37,006 nucleotides of DNA. Origin: Candidatus Avimonas faecium (GTDB lineage Bacteria > Bacillota > Clostridia > Oscillospirales > Acutalibacteraceae). Both the position numbers and the translations under genes were made by a program. Each line of letters opens with the position of its first letter. Position 1 is the first letter of the stretch. The DNA lies in assembly GCA_904419005.1 (NCBI GenBank), contig CAJFQI010000022.1:1-37006 (forward strand), read 5' to 3'. The notes under the pieces are model-generated. The model worked only from the letters and a program-made list of their open reading frames with translations. It did no database searches and was not told the origin of the DNA. Of the stretch, positions 1-8,230 are shown in pieces.

Positions 1-235
1 CGGCTATTGTATCACGGGCATCCCAAAACCTACTAAATTGCACAGAGTGTAAGCAGATGCACTTAAAACTGTCTGCAAATCTTATTATACGAGGAGGTTA
101 TAGCGGCAAAAAATGCGCTTTCTTGGCAAAAGAGAGAAAAGCATTTGTCGAAACGGGGAACTTGTGGTACACTGGAAGTATCTTTCGGCGGCCGGCCGCC
201 GCAGACGGGAGTGGCTTGCAACGGACAAAACATCC
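1..235. other. Upstream region of mutY
   Basis: No convincing gene was seen here. The reading frame of mutY stays open back to an ATG at 113, but those 41 codons (AGA, AAA, ATT, TGT, CGA) are unlike the GC-rich codons of the gene itself, and the SD-like AGGAGG at 92-97 lies 15 bases before that ATG, which is too far. A candidate promoter (145-173) sits inside this stretch, which argues that it is leader rather than coding sequence. Confidence 0.5.
145..173 (+). promoter_or_regulatory. Candidate sigma-A promoter for mutY
   Basis: A -35 box TTGTCG (145-150), a 17-base spacer and a -10 box TACACT (168-173) preceded by TGG (extended -10). Transcription would start near 180, ahead of the preferred mutY start at 236 but after the upstream ATG at 113. 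The call rests only on the match to consensus. Confidence 0.4.
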
Positions 236-1330
236 ATGGATCGCCCGATCAATCAAGAAAAGCTGTGCCGGCTGGCGTCTTCTCTGCTGGAATGGTATAG
301 CCGGCACCGGCGGGCCTTCCCCTGGCGGGAGGAGCCGACGCCCTACCGGATCTGGGTATCGGAAATCATGCTCCAGCAGACCCGGATCGAAGCGGCCCTC
401 CCGTATTTCGACCGGTTTATGCAGGCCCTTCCCACCGTTTCCGCCTTAGCGCAGGCGGAGGAGGGGCGGCTGATGAAGCTGTGGGAGGGCTTGGGCTATT
501 ACAGCCGCGCCCGCAACCTGCAGCGTGCGGCCAAGATCGTTGTGGCGGACTACGGCGGGCAGCTGCCCGCCTCCTACGAGGAGCTGCTCAGCCTGCCCGG
601 CATCGGGGAGTATACCGCCGGTGCGATCGCCTCAATGGCCTACGGCCTGCCGGTCCCGGCGGTGGACGGCAACGTCCTGCGGGTGTGCGCCCGGCTGCTG
701 GATGACGGCGGGGACGTCACCCGCACGCCGGTGAAAAAGCGGCTGCGCCAGGCGGTGTGCGCGATGCTGCCGCCGGACAGGCCGGGGGATTTCAACCAGG
801 CGATCATGGAGCTGGGGGAGACGGTCTGCCTGCCGAATACGGTCCCCCTCTGCGGGGAATGCCCCCTGCGCGGGGGGTGCCGGGGCCGCCTCGCCGGCCA
901 TCCGGAGCGGCTGCCGGTGCGGGCGGAGAAGAAGGCCCGCCGGGTGGAGCGGCGCACGGTGCTCCTTGTACAGGCCGGCGGGCGGGTGCTGCTGCACCGG
1001 CGGGAGGACCAGGGCCTGCTGGCCGGGCTGTGGGAGCTGCCGTCGGCGGAGGGCTGGCTGGAGCCGGAGCAGGCGACGGCGGTCGCGGCCGCCTGGGGGG
1101 CGGCTCCCCGGCGCGTGGAGCCCGCCGGGCCGGGCCGGCATATTTTCAGCCATATAGAGTGGCAGATGCAGGGGGTGCGGATCCTGACGCCCCCCTTTGA
1201 CCCGCCGGAGGGCTTCCTCTGGGCGGACGGGCGCCGGCTGCGGGAGGAGACGGCGCTGCCTTCGGCGTTCCGGACCTATTCCTCCCGCCTGCCGGAGTGG
1301 CTGGCAGCCGGCGCGGAAGAGCCGGGCTGA
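236..1330 (+). CDS. mutY: A/G-specific adenine glycosylase MutY
   Basis: MutY removes adenine mispaired with 8-oxoguanine in base excision repair. From ATG 236 the protein has 364 residues, a normal length. The N-terminal HhH-GPD domain shows SEIMLQQTR with catalytic Glu43, the hairpin LPGIGEYTAG, and the catalytic Asp144 in AVDGNVLRV. Four iron-sulfur cysteines follow (C198, C206, C209, C215). The first gap is seven residues rather than the six of E. coli; from memory this also occurs in clostridial MutY proteins. A C-terminal NUDIX-like 8-oxoG-recognition domain carries the FSHIEW motif near residue 305. A longer version starting at ATG 113 is possible, but family N-termini begin about 25-30 residues before the PWR motif, and a promoter candidate lies between the two starts. 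The SD for ATG 236 is poor, so the start remains uncertain. Confidence 0.93.
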   Translation: MDRPINQEKLCRLASSLLEWYSRHRRAFPWREEPTPYRIWVSEIMLQQTRIEAALPYFDRFMQALPTVSALAQAEEGRLMKLWEGLGYYSRARNLQRAAKIVVADYGGQLPASYEELLSLPGIGEYTAGAIASMAYGLPVPAVDGNVLRVCARLLDDGGDVTRTPVKKRLRQAVCAMLPPDRPGDFNQAIMELGETVCLPNTVPLCGECPLRGGCRGRLAGHPERLPVRAEKKARRVERRTVLLVQAGGRVLLHRREDQGLLAGLWELPSAEGWLEPEQATAVAAAWGAAPRRVEPAGPGRHIFSHIEWQMQGVRILTPPFDPPEGFLWADGRRLREETALPSAFRTYSSRLPEWLAAGAEEPG

Positions 1331-1410
1331 AGCCGGCGCACGGGCGGCTTTGGAACCTTTGGAGGCCTTTGAAGTCCATTTTTTCATAAAATTGCAGGGA
1401 GGCAGACAGT

Positions 1411-1890
1411 GTGAAACGGGAAAACTACCTATCATGGGACGAATATTTTATGGGGATCGCCCTGCTTTCCGCCCAGCGGAGCAAGGATCCCGGCACCCAG
1501 GTGGGCGCCTGCATCGTCAGCGGGGACAAAAAAATCCTGTCGGTCGGCTATAACGGGATGCCGATCGGCTGCAGCGACGACCTGATGCCCTGGGAGCGCG
1601 AGGGAGATGCGCTTCAGACAAAATACCTGTTCGTCTGCCATGCGGAGCTCAACGCCATCCTGAACCACGGCGGGACCGACCTGCGGGGGGCGAGGCTGTA
1701 TTCCACCCTTTTCCCCTGCAACGAATGCGCGAAAGCGATCATCCAGGCCGGCATCCGGGAGGTGATCTACCGCGAGGACAAGTACGCGGATTCCGACGCG
1801 GTGGTCGCTTCCAAGCGGATGTTCACCTTGGCTGGGGTCGCCTTCCGCCCCTATACGCCGGGCGGCAAGACGGTGCAGCTGGAGGTTTAG
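1411..1890 (+). CDS. Deoxycytidylate (dCMP) deaminase family protein
   Basis: A 159-residue zinc-dependent cytidine/deoxycytidylate deaminase. The family converts dCMP to dUMP, feeding thymidylate synthesis; the B. subtilis relative is ComEB. The zinc site is visible as CHAELNA (His77, catalytic Glu79) and PCNEC (Cys103, Cys106). The N-terminal [20 protein letters not shown] and GYNGMP blocks are typical of dCMP rather than free cytidine deaminases. The start is GTG 1411, preceded by AGGGAGG at 1397-1403 with seven bases between. It stands between mutY and an SDR gene on the same strand with short gaps, so co-transcription is plausible, although no functional link is known. Confidence 0.9.
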   Translation: MKRENYLSWDEYFMGIALLSAQRSKDPGTQVGACIVSGDKKILSVGYNGMPIGCSDDLMPWEREGDALQTKYLFVCHAELNAILNHGGTDLRGARLYSTLFPCNECAKAIIQAGIREVIYREDKYADSDAVVASKRMFTLAGVAFRPYTPGGKTVQLEV

Positions 1891-1917
1891 GGGGGCGTTC
1901 GGAGAGGAGGGAGACGG

Positions 1918-2655
1918 ATGGGCGCGAAAACCGTGCTGATAACCGGCGCTTCCCGGGGGATCGGCCGGGCGGCGGCGGAGCTGTTTGCCGCCCGCGGGTA
2001 CCGGGTGATGCTGAATTACCTCCGCTCCCGCGGCGAGGCCGAGGCCCTGGAGCAGGAGCTGACGGCCCGCGGCGCGGACGCGATGGCCTACCGGGCCGAC
2101 GTGTCCGACCGGGATCAGGTGCGGGCCATGGCGGACGCCTGCCGCCGCCGCTTCGGCGGGGTCGACGTGCTGGTGTGCAACGCCGGGATCGCCCGGCAGG
2201 GGCTGTTTACCGAGCTGACGCCCGAGGAGTGGCGGGAGATGCTCGGCGTGCATCTGGACGGCGCGTTCCACTGCTGCCAGGCCGTGCTGCCGGGGATGAT
2301 CCGCCGCCAGGCGGGCAGCATCGTGCTGGTCTCCTCCATCTGGGGGCTGGTCGGCGCGTCCTGCGAGGCGGCGTACTCCGCCGCCAAGGCCGGGGTGATC
2401 GGGCTGGCCAAGGCGCTGGCCAAGGAGGTCGGGCCCTCCGGCATCCGGGTCAACTGCGTCGCCCCCGGGGTGGTGGATACGGCGATGAACGCCTCGCTTG
2501 ACGCCGCTGCCCTCGCCGCGCTGCGGGAGGAGACGCCGCTGGGCCGCCTCGGCACGCCGGAGGAAATCGCCCGCGCCATTTTTTTCCTGGCGTCGGAGGA
2601 GGCGGGCTTTATCACCGGCCAGGTGCTCAGCCCGAACGGGGGCTTCGTCATATGA
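1918..2655 (+). CDS. ymfI: SDR reductase, YmfI-type (EF-P 5-aminopentanone reductase-like)
   Basis: A 245-residue short-chain dehydrogenase. It has the NADPH-binding GASRGIG (10-16), NAG (88-90) and the catalytic Ser140, Tyr153 and Lys157 (YSAAK). Plain annotation would call it FabG-like. The segment VSSIWGLVGASCE (138-150), with PGMIRRQAG before it and VNCVAPGVVDT after it, matches the signature I recall for B. subtilis YmfI, which reduces the 5-aminopentanone on lysine 32 of elongation factor P. As in YmfI, the usual tetrad Asn is replaced by His (VHL, 111-113). No fatty-acid synthesis gene lies nearby, which also speaks against FabG. ATG 1918 follows GAGGAGGGAG. The specific substrate is inferred from motif memory. 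Confidence 0.8.
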   Translation: MGAKTVLITGASRGIGRAAAELFAARGYRVMLNYLRSRGEAEALEQELTARGADAMAYRADVSDRDQVRAMADACRRRFGGVDVLVCNAGIARQGLFTELTPEEWREMLGVHLDGAFHCCQAVLPGMIRRQAGSIVLVSSIWGLVGASCEAAYSAAKAGVIGLAKALAKEVGPSGIRVNCVAPGVVDTAMNASLDAAALAALREETPLGRLGTPEEIARAIFFLASEEAGFITGQVLSPNGGFVI

Positions 2656-2704
2656 CCGTTTCTTTGGATTTCCTTAAAATCCGGTTAAAAGCACGGGGCT
2701 GCGG

Positions 2705-2732
2705 TTGACTTTTGGCCGCAGGGGGCTATCAT
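2705..2732 (+). promoter_or_regulatory. Candidate promoter for the EEP-family gene
   Basis: TTGACT (2705-2710), a 16-base spacer and TATCAT (2727-2732), about 80 bases ahead of the start at 2813, in the gap after the SDR gene. Confidence 0.4.
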
Positions 2733-2812
2733 AAGGGTAAGGCTTTGACAGGAGCCGCGGCGGGCCTTCCCGTCCGCGCCCTTTTGATTTCGGCAGCCTT
2801 TGGGGGAATTGG

Positions 2813-3661
2813 ATGACTTCGGCAATCAAAATCGCATCGTTTAACCTGCGCCACGACTCCTTCTTCGGCGCGCGCTCCCGCTCCCGCTGCTGGGAGAGCC
2901 GCCGGGAGCTGATCACCCGCATGATCCGGGATTCCGGCGCGGCCATCGTGGGGGTGCAGGAGATGATGCCGTCTATGAAGGCGGATATCCTCGCCCGCCT
3001 GCGGGAGTACCGCATCTTCGGCTCGGGCCGCACCAAAAAGCTGTTGAGCGAGCATTCCGCCATCCTGGTGCGGTCGGAGAAGGCCAAGGCCCGGTTTTCG
3101 GATACCTTCTGGCTTTCCAAGCACCCGGAAAAATGCGGGAGCCGCGCGTATTTTTCCGCTTTCCCCCGCATCTGTACGGTGTGCGAGGTGTACGTTGAGG
3201 AATGGGGCCGCACCGTGCGGGTGTTCAACACCCATTTTGACCATATCTGTGCGCCGGCCCGCACCCTCAGCGTGCGGATTATCTTGGATTATATGCACCG
3301 GCTGAACAAAAAGGAGAAGCTGCCCACCATCCTGATGGGGGATATGAACGCCCATCCCGGCAGCAAGCCGATCCGCATCCTGTCCGAGAACCGGCATCCT
3401 TATCCCGACATACACCTGACCAATATTTTTTCCAGCCCGCGGGCCGCGGAGGCGAAAAACACCTACCACGGCTTCAAGGGGAAGTGGAAGGGCTCGCCGA
3501 TCGACTACATCTTCGTGTCGGAGGAGTTTGAGGTCGACCAGGCGTATGTCGACACCTCAAGCGAAAACGGGCAGTATCCTTCCGACCATTACCCGCTGAT
3601 GGCGGTGCTCCGCCTCAAGGAGGACGCGGCGGCGGCTCCGGATGCGGCGCAGGCAGGGTAA
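2813..3661 (+). CDS. Endonuclease/exonuclease/phosphatase (EEP) family protein
   Basis: A 282-residue metal-dependent phosphoesterase of the EEP/DNase I fold, with no signal peptide. All family blocks are present in order: FNLRHD near the N-terminus (Asn/Asp), VGVQEMM (metal-binding Glu), NTHFDH (catalytic His), GDMNAHPGS (Asp/Asn pair), SPIDYIFVS, and SDHYPL (C-terminal Asp-His). The fold covers DNA-repair nucleases, inositol phosphatases and sphingomyelinases, and the sequence does not show which. Mid-size bacterial members like this are usually listed only as EEP family proteins. The gene probably forms its own unit, with a promoter candidate just upstream and a strong bidirectional terminator downstream. 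Confidence 0.85.
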   Translation: MTSAIKIASFNLRHDSFFGARSRSRCWESRRELITRMIRDSGAAIVGVQEMMPSMKADILARLREYRIFGSGRTKKLLSEHSAILVRSEKAKARFSDTFWLSKHPEKCGSRAYFSAFPRICTVCEVYVEEWGRTVRVFNTHFDHICAPARTLSVRIILDYMHRLNKKEKLPTILMGDMNAHPGSKPIRILSENRHPYPDIHLTNIFSSPRAAEAKNTYHGFKGKWKGSPIDYIFVSEEFEVDQAYVDTSSENGQYPSDHYPLMAVLRLKEDAAAAPDAAQAG

Positions 3662-3713
3662 AGGGGAACCGGATCCAAAGCGAAGAAGCGGGACAAGCTT
3701 CTTGCAAAATAGA

Positions 3714-3750
3714 AAACGCCGCGGGCGGAAATTTTCCGCCCGCGGCGTTT
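3714..3750. terminator. Bidirectional rho-independent terminator
   Basis: A near-perfect GC-rich hairpin: the arm at 3714-3731 pairs with 3733-3750. A-rich and T-rich ends on either side serve both strands. It lies between the convergent EEP gene and the minus-strand lipoprotein gene. Confidence 0.9.
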
Positions 3751-3774
3751 GTCGTCGAATCGCTGCCGCCGGTT

Positions 3775-4260
3775 TTACGTCTCCCCGCCCGCAAACGGGG
3801 CGCCGCAGAGCGCCTCAAGAACGGACAGGATCTGCGGGTCCGTCCCCACATATTGGACAATCGCCCGGTTGTATAGGTAAAAATGCGGGACGCTTATCCA
3901 GTCGATGCTCGCACCATCCATCGTTCCCTCCTGGCTGCCCGGCCGGGAGAATGAAAAGCCGTCCGGGGAGATGCAGCCGGCATCGGCCGGCGCCTCTTCC
4001 GGCGTCCCATACAGATAGAGGAAAATTTCCACATCCTGGTCGCCGTTCAGGACCAGCCGGCAGCGCTCCCCCGTCAGGAAGTACCCCGGATCCGGGAGGA
4101 TCTCCCGCCATACGGCGTACCCGCTTTCCTCCAGTGCCGCCGCCGCAGCGCTGTCCTGGTCAGGGGCTGCCGAGGATGCCCCGACGGCCTCCTGCTGCGG
4201 CCTGCAGGCAGCGAGCAGGCACACGGCGGACAGCAGCAGCGCCGACCATCCTTTGCGCAT
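3775..4260 (-). CDS. Small putative lipoprotein, unknown function
   Basis: A 161-residue protein I do not recognise. The N-terminus has a charged start, a hydrophobic stretch and a lipobox (LLAAC, Cys at residue 19), followed by an Ala/Ser/Gln/Asp-rich linker to about residue 43, so it is predicted to be lipid-anchored on the outer face of the membrane. The remaining ~115 residues (WREILPDPGYFLTGERCRLVL onward) look like a compact beta-rich domain with two cysteines. ATG 4260 is preceded on the minus strand by GGGAGG with a seven-base gap. It has its own promoter candidate and is convergent with the EEP gene, so it is probably monocistronic. Confidence 0.7.
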   Translation of the reverse strand: MRKGWSALLLSAVCLLAACRPQQEAVGASSAAPDQDSAAAAALEESGYAVWREILPDPGYFLTGERCRLVLNGDQDVEIFLYLYGTPEEAPADAGCISPDGFSFSRPGSQEGTMDGASIDWISVPHFYLYNRAIVQYVGTDPQILSVLEALCGAPFAGGET

Positions 4261-4320
4261 AAAGGCCGCCTCCCTTCGCCCTTGCCGGATGCCCGGAGGG
4301 GATCCGGCGCTTTCGTTTTT

Positions 4321-4349
4321 ATCTTACCATACCGCGGCCGGCAGGGCAA
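4321..4349 (-). promoter_or_regulatory. Candidate promoter for the minus-strand lipoprotein gene
   Basis: Read on the minus strand: TTGCCC (4344-4349), a 17-base spacer and TAAGAT (4321-4326) preceded by TGG (extended -10). Transcription would start about 55 bases before ATG 4260. Confidence 0.45.
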
Positions 4350-4372
4350 GCGGCCCGGCCCGCATCTGCCGC

Positions 4373-4402
4373 TTGCGGAGCCCTTGACGGATATGGTATA
4401 AT
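4373..4402 (+). promoter_or_regulatory. Candidate promoter for DUF951 and perhaps prfA
   Basis: TTGCGG (4373-4378), an 18-base spacer and a perfect TATAAT (4397-4402) with TGG just before it (extended -10). It is divergent from the lipoprotein promoter and lies 48 bases ahead of the DUF951 start. Confidence 0.55.
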
Positions 4403-4449
4403 TTTCATTTGAAGGGCAATGAATAGAACCAAGGAGGCGGCAAGGAAAC

Positions 4450-4647
4450 ATGGCGATGGATATCCGCGTAAACGATGTGCTTGAAATGAAAAAACCGCAT
4501 CCCTGCGGAAGCCGCCGCTTCCTGGTGCTGCGCATCGGTATGGACTTCCGCCTAAAGTGCGAGGGCTGCGGCCACGAGGTGATGGCCCCCCGCCTGAAGA
4601 TTGAACGCCATATCAAAAGGGTCGTCCGCCCGGAGGGCCAGCCGTAG
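4450..4647 (+). CDS. DUF951 family protein
   Basis: A 65-residue basic protein matching the DUF951 (YyzM-like) family of Firmicutes: a short beta-rich start, the block KKPHPCGSRRFLVLRIGMDFR, then LKCEGCGHEV with a CxxC pair, and a basic C-terminus. The two cysteines of CEGC together with HPC could bind a metal, but that is an inference. The molecular role is not known to me. AAGGAGG at 4431-4437 lies 12 bases before ATG 4450; the in-frame ATG at 4456 is also possible. The position directly ahead of prfA suggests membership of a translation-related transcript. Confidence 0.85.
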   Translation: MAMDIRVNDVLEMKKPHPCGSRRFLVLRIGMDFRLKCEGCGHEVMAPRLKIERHIKRVVRPEGQP

Positions 4648-4781
4648 CGGCGGAGGCACCGCGGACTTTGGCCGGCATGCCCGCAGGCTGTGGATGAAAC
4701 GGAGCTGCGGTGCGGTTTTGCGCCGCCCCCTTTCCAGAAGCCGGCGCAACGGAAAAATTACGAGAAAGGCTGGAATCCTTT

Positions 4782-5849
4782 GTGTTTGAGCAATTGGGCG
4801 ATGTGGAAAAGCGCTACGAGGAAATTGCGGCGCAGCTTTACGACCCTTCGGTGGCGGCGGATGTCGACCGTTACCGCACCCTGATGAAGGAAAGCGCAGA
4901 GCTTGCGCCGATCGTGGAAAAATACCGGGAATACCGGCAGTCCCGGCAGCGGCAGGAGGAGGCGCTCGCCCTGATGGAAGGCGGCGCCGACCCGGAGCTC
5001 CGGGAACTGGCGGAGCAGGAGCTCAGCGAGTCCAAGCAGGCGGAGGAGCGCTGCGAGGAGGAGCTGAAAACCCTCCTGCTGCCCCGGGACCCCAACGATG
5101 AGCGAAACGTCATTGTGGAGATCCGCGGCGGCGCGGGCGGAGAGGAGTCGGCCCTGTTCGCCGGCTCCCTCTACCGTATGTATACCATGTACGCCGCCTC
5201 AAAGGGCTTTAAGACCGAGCTGATCGGCGCGAACGAGACCGAGCTCGGCGGGTATAAGGAGGTCAGCTTCCTGGTGACCGGCAGCGGGGCCTACAGCCGC
5301 TTCAAGTTTGAGAGCGGCGTCCACCGCGTCCAGCGGGTGCCGGAAACCGAGGCCGGCGGCCGCATCCACACCTCAACCGCCACCGTGGCCGTCCTGCCCG
5401 AGGTGGACGACGTCGCGGTTGAGATCAACCCTGCCGATTTACAGATTGACACCTACCGTTCGGGCGGCGCGGGCGGCCAGCACGTCAACAAGACCGAATC
5501 CGCCATCCGGATCACCCACCTGCCCACGGGGCTGGTGGTGGAGTGCCAGGACGAGCGCAGCCAGTATAAGAACAAAGACAAAGCCATGAAGGTGCTCCGC
5601 GCCCGCCTGTACGAGCGGGAGCAGGAGCAGCAGCGCAGCGCCATCGCGGCCGACCGGCGGGCCCAGGTGGGGACCGGCGACCGCAGCGAGCGGATCCGCA
5701 CCTACAATTTCCCGCAGGGGCGCGTGACTGACCACCGCATCGGGCTGACCCTCTACCGGATTGACAGCATCATGGACGGCGACCTGGACGAGCTGGTCGA
5801 TGCGCTCAATACCGCCGACCGGGCGGCGAAGCTGCAGGCGCAGGGCTAG
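4782..5849 (+). CDS. prfA: Peptide chain release factor 1 (RF1)
   Basis: RF1 reads UAA/UAG stop codons and triggers peptide release. From GTG 4782 the protein has 355 residues, the normal RF1 length. The frame stays open back to GTG 4710, but that adds 24 non-family residues, and AGAAAGG at 4763-4769 supports 4782. The stop-codon-reading PxT motif is PET at 187-189 ([21 protein letters not shown]), which identifies RF1 rather than RF2. The catalytic GGQ is at 231-233 ([15 protein letters not shown]), almost the E. coli numbering. The N-terminal helical domain and the C-terminal [16 protein letters not shown] block are intact. prmC, which methylates this GGQ and often sits next to prfA, is not next to it here. 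Confidence 0.97.
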   Translation: MFEQLGDVEKRYEEIAAQLYDPSVAADVDRYRTLMKESAELAPIVEKYREYRQSRQRQEEALALMEGGADPELRELAEQELSESKQAEERCEEELKTLLLPRDPNDERNVIVEIRGGAGGEESALFAGSLYRMYTMYAASKGFKTELIGANETELGGYKEVSFLVTGSGAYSRFKFESGVHRVQRVPETEAGGRIHTSTATVAVLPEVDDVAVEINPADLQIDTYRSGGAGGQHVNKTESAIRITHLPTGLVVECQDERSQYKNKDKAMKVLRARLYEREQEQQRSAIAADRRAQVGTGDRSERIRTYNFPQGRVTDHRIGLTLYRIDSIMDGDLDELVDALNTADRAAKLQAQG

Positions 5850-5892
5850 GCGCCCGGCGGCGCTGCCGCGGCTTGGATAGGGAAAGGACTGG

Positions 5893-6933
5893 GTGAAACC
5901 CATGAGAGAATATACGACCCGCCTTCTGCCGGGGGATTCCCTCGGCATCCGGGAGGCGGCCGCCCTCCTGCGGGCGGGGGAGCTGGTCGGCATCCCGACC
6001 GAAACGGTGTACGGCCTGGCGGCCAACGCCCTGGACGGCGGGGCGGTCGGCCGGATCTTTACCGCGAAGGGCCGCCCGCAGGATAACCCGCTGATCGTGC
6101 ATATCGCGGATTGGGAGGCGCTCTCCCCCCTGGTGGCGGAGGTGCCGCCCTTGGCCAAAAAGCTGGCGGACGCCTACTGGCCGGGGCCGCTGACCATGAT
6201 CTTCCGCAAATCCGCCCTCATCCCGGACGAGGTGAGCGCGGGGCTTTCCACCGTCGCCGTCCGGATGCCTTCCCACCCGGTGGCCCGCGCGGTAATCCGG
6301 CAGGCGGGGGTGCCCCTGGCCGCTCCGTCGGCCAACCTGTCCGGCAGTCCCAGCCCGACGCTGGCTTCCCATGTGATGGCGGATATGGACGGGCGGATCC
6401 CCGCCGTCTTGGACGGGGGGGAGTGCGCCGTCGGGGTGGAATCGACGGTGGTGGACGTGACAAAGGAGACGCCCTGCCTGCTCCGCCCGGGCGGAGTCAC
6501 GCCGGCGATGCTGGCGGCAGTCGCCGGCGGCGTTTCGATCAACCCGGCGGTGACCAGCCGGCTTCCCGAAGGCGCGGTGGCCGCGTCGCCGGGGATGAAG
6601 TATAAGCATTACGCCCCCAAGGCACATGTGGTGCTGGTGCGGGGCACCCCCGAGGCCTACGCGGCGTTTGTCAACGCCTGCCGGGACGAACCGGTGACCG
6701 CGATGTGCTTTGACGGAGAGGAGGGGGCGCTCCGCGTCCCGTATATTTCCTACGGACGGCGGGATGACCCCGCCGGGCAGGCGCGCCGGGTGTTCGACGT
6801 CCTGCGCCGCCTGGATGAAATCGGCGCCAAAACGGTGTACTGTGCCTGCCCGTCCGAAGAGGGGGTGGGCCTGGCAGTCTATAACCGCCTGCTGCGCGCT
6901 GCGGGATTTGAGGTGATTGACCTTGACCGATAA
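5893..6933 (+). CDS. ywlC: L-threonylcarbamoyladenylate synthase (Sua5/YwlC type)
   Basis: This enzyme makes threonylcarbamoyl-AMP from threonine, bicarbonate and ATP, the first step toward t6A37 in ANN-decoding tRNAs. The 346-residue length shows the two-domain Sua5/YwlC form: a YrdC catalytic domain (about 1-210) with PTETVYGLAANA, KGRPQDNPLIVHI, APSANLSGSPSPT and VESTVVDV, followed by a C-terminal Sua5 domain beginning at SPGMKYKHYAPKAHV. GTG 5893 sits close behind AAAGGA (5883-5888); ATG 5902 is an alternative start. The coding end overlaps the start of coaE, so the two are translated from one message. Following prfA is a common firmicute arrangement. Confidence 0.93.
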   Translation: MKPMREYTTRLLPGDSLGIREAAALLRAGELVGIPTETVYGLAANALDGGAVGRIFTAKGRPQDNPLIVHIADWEALSPLVAEVPPLAKKLADAYWPGPLTMIFRKSALIPDEVSAGLSTVAVRMPSHPVARAVIRQAGVPLAAPSANLSGSPSPTLASHVMADMDGRIPAVLDGGECAVGVESTVVDVTKETPCLLRPGGVTPAMLAAVAGGVSINPAVTSRLPEGAVAASPGMKYKHYAPKAHVVLVRGTPEAYAAFVNACRDEPVTAMCFDGEEGALRVPYISYGRRDDPAGQARRVFDVLRRLDEIGAKTVYCACPSEEGVGLAVYNRLLRAAGFEVIDLDR

Positions 6934-7543
6934 AGTGTATGTCGTCGGCCTGACCGGCCCGACCGGGTCGGGCAAAAGCGAGGTTTCCCGCCGCCTGGCG
7001 GAGGCGCAGCTCCCCGTGATTGACGCGGACGTGCTGGCCCGCCGGGTGGTAGAGCCGGGAAGCGAGTGCCTTCGCCGCCTGGCGGAGGCGTTTTCGGAGG
7101 ATATCCTCAACGACGACGGCTCGCTCAACCGCCGGCAGCTGGCCAAGCGCGCCTTTGCCACGCCGGAGGATACCGCCCTGCTCAACTCCCTGACCCACCC
7201 GTACATCATTGCGCTGACCAACCAGATCCTGATGCGGATGGAGCAGACGCACGAGCGGGCGGCGGTGATTGACGCCCCGCTGCTTTTTGAAAGCGGGATG
7301 GACCGCATCTGCGATATCACGGTCGCGGTGGTCGCGCCGTTTGAAAGCCGCCTGCGCCGGATCCTGGAGCGGGACGGCCTGACCGAGGCGCAGGCCCGCG
7401 CCCGGATGGCCGCCCAGCAGCCGGAGGATTACTATTCCTCCCGCGCGGCGGTGGTGCTGTCCAACAGCGGGGATCTGGCGTCCCTCCGCGCTAAGGCGGA
7501 TAACCTGGCGGCAAAGATACGGGAGTGGGCAGATGGCCGGTAA
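6923..7543 (+). CDS. coaE: Dephospho-CoA kinase
   Basis: CoaE phosphorylates the 3'-hydroxyl of dephospho-CoA in the last step of CoA synthesis. The Walker A loop GPTGSGKS follows the first strand VYVVGLT; DADVLARRVVEPGS, the LTHPYI segment and DAPLLFESGMD are family blocks, and the lid with ILERDGLTEAQARARMAAQQP is clear. TTG 6923 is preferred because AGGTGA (6911-6916) lies six bases upstream; TTG 6917 would overlap that site. The gene overlaps the end of the Sua5 gene by 11 bases and its own end overlaps the transglycosylase gene by 11 bases, which indicates tight translational coupling. Confidence 0.93.
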   Translation: MTDKVYVVGLTGPTGSGKSEVSRRLAEAQLPVIDADVLARRVVEPGSECLRRLAEAFSEDILNDDGSLNRRQLAKRAFATPEDTALLNSLTHPYIIALTNQILMRMEQTHERAAVIDAPLLFESGMDRICDITVAVVAPFESRLRRILERDGLTEAQARARMAAQQPEDYYSSRAAVVLSNSGDLASLRAKADNLAAKIREWADGR

Positions 7544-8168
7544 CGCGCATTCGCCGGGCATGGACCGGCCCTATGTCCCGCCCGGCCGGGACGGGCGAAA
7601 GCGGCGCCTTGGCCGCCGGGCGCTGCTGGTTATCCTGGCGCTGCTGCTGGCGGCGGCGACCCTGCTGCTGCATTTCGGCTACCGCCGGTATATGCGCGCC
7701 GCCTATCCGTTGGAATACAGCGAATATGTGGAAAAGTACGCGGAATACTATGATTTTGATCCTGCCTTCCTTTATGCGCTCATCCGCACCGAGAGCGGGT
7801 TTGACCCGGACGCCGTTTCCCGTGCGGGGGCGATGGGGCTGATGCAGCTGACGGAGGACACCTTCCTGTGGGCGCAGAGCCGCTCGCCGGAAGGGGAGAG
7901 CCTCCCAGTCAGCGAGCTGTTCGACCCCGAAACCAACATCCATTACGGGACGCTGGTCCTCTCCCTCCTGCGGGAGGAATTCAGCGACACCGGCACCCTG
8001 CTCGCTGCTTACAACGCCGGGATCGGCAACGCCCGCCGGTGGCTGGCCGATCCGGCCTATTCCGACGACGGGGTGACGCTCAAGGAGATCCCGTATCCGG
8101 AAACCGCCAAATATGTGGAGAAAATCCCCGCGGCGGAACGGATGTACCGGGAGCTGTACGGGCTCTGA
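7533..8168 (+). CDS. Membrane-anchored lytic murein transglycosylase (SLT domain)
   Basis: A 211-residue protein with a basic cytoplasmic tail (1-29), one transmembrane helix (about 30-48), and an extracellular SLT-type domain (about 58-211). The lysozyme-like fold blocks are present: LIRTESGFDPDAVSRAGAMGLMQLTEDTF with catalytic Glu87, the NIHYGTLVLSLLREEF repeat region and LLAAYNAGIGNARRWL. It cleaves peptidoglycan glycan strands with formation of 1,6-anhydro ends, acting on the outer face of the membrane. Overlap with coaE by 11 bases indicates one transcript, although a role link is not obvious. The SD GGGAG (7521-7525) supports ATG 7533. Confidence 0.9.
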   Translation: MAGNAHSPGMDRPYVPPGRDGRKRRLGRRALLVILALLLAAATLLLHFGYRRYMRAAYPLEYSEYVEKYAEYYDFDPAFLYALIRTESGFDPDAVSRAGAMGLMQLTEDTFLWAQSRSPEGESLPVSELFDPETNIHYGTLVLSLLREEFSDTGTLLAAYNAGIGNARRWLADPAYSDDGVTLKEIPYPETAKYVEKIPAAERMYRELYGL

Positions 8169-8230
8169 GGCCGGCGGCCCCGCTGTCCCAGCCGAATTTT
8201 TGCATTCCATTGTATTAGGAGGTAATCGCT

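Noticed and set aside
2666-2682. A GGATTT/AAATCC hairpin after the SDR gene as a terminator
   Set aside because: The stem is only 6 bp, AT-rich, and is not followed by a T-run.
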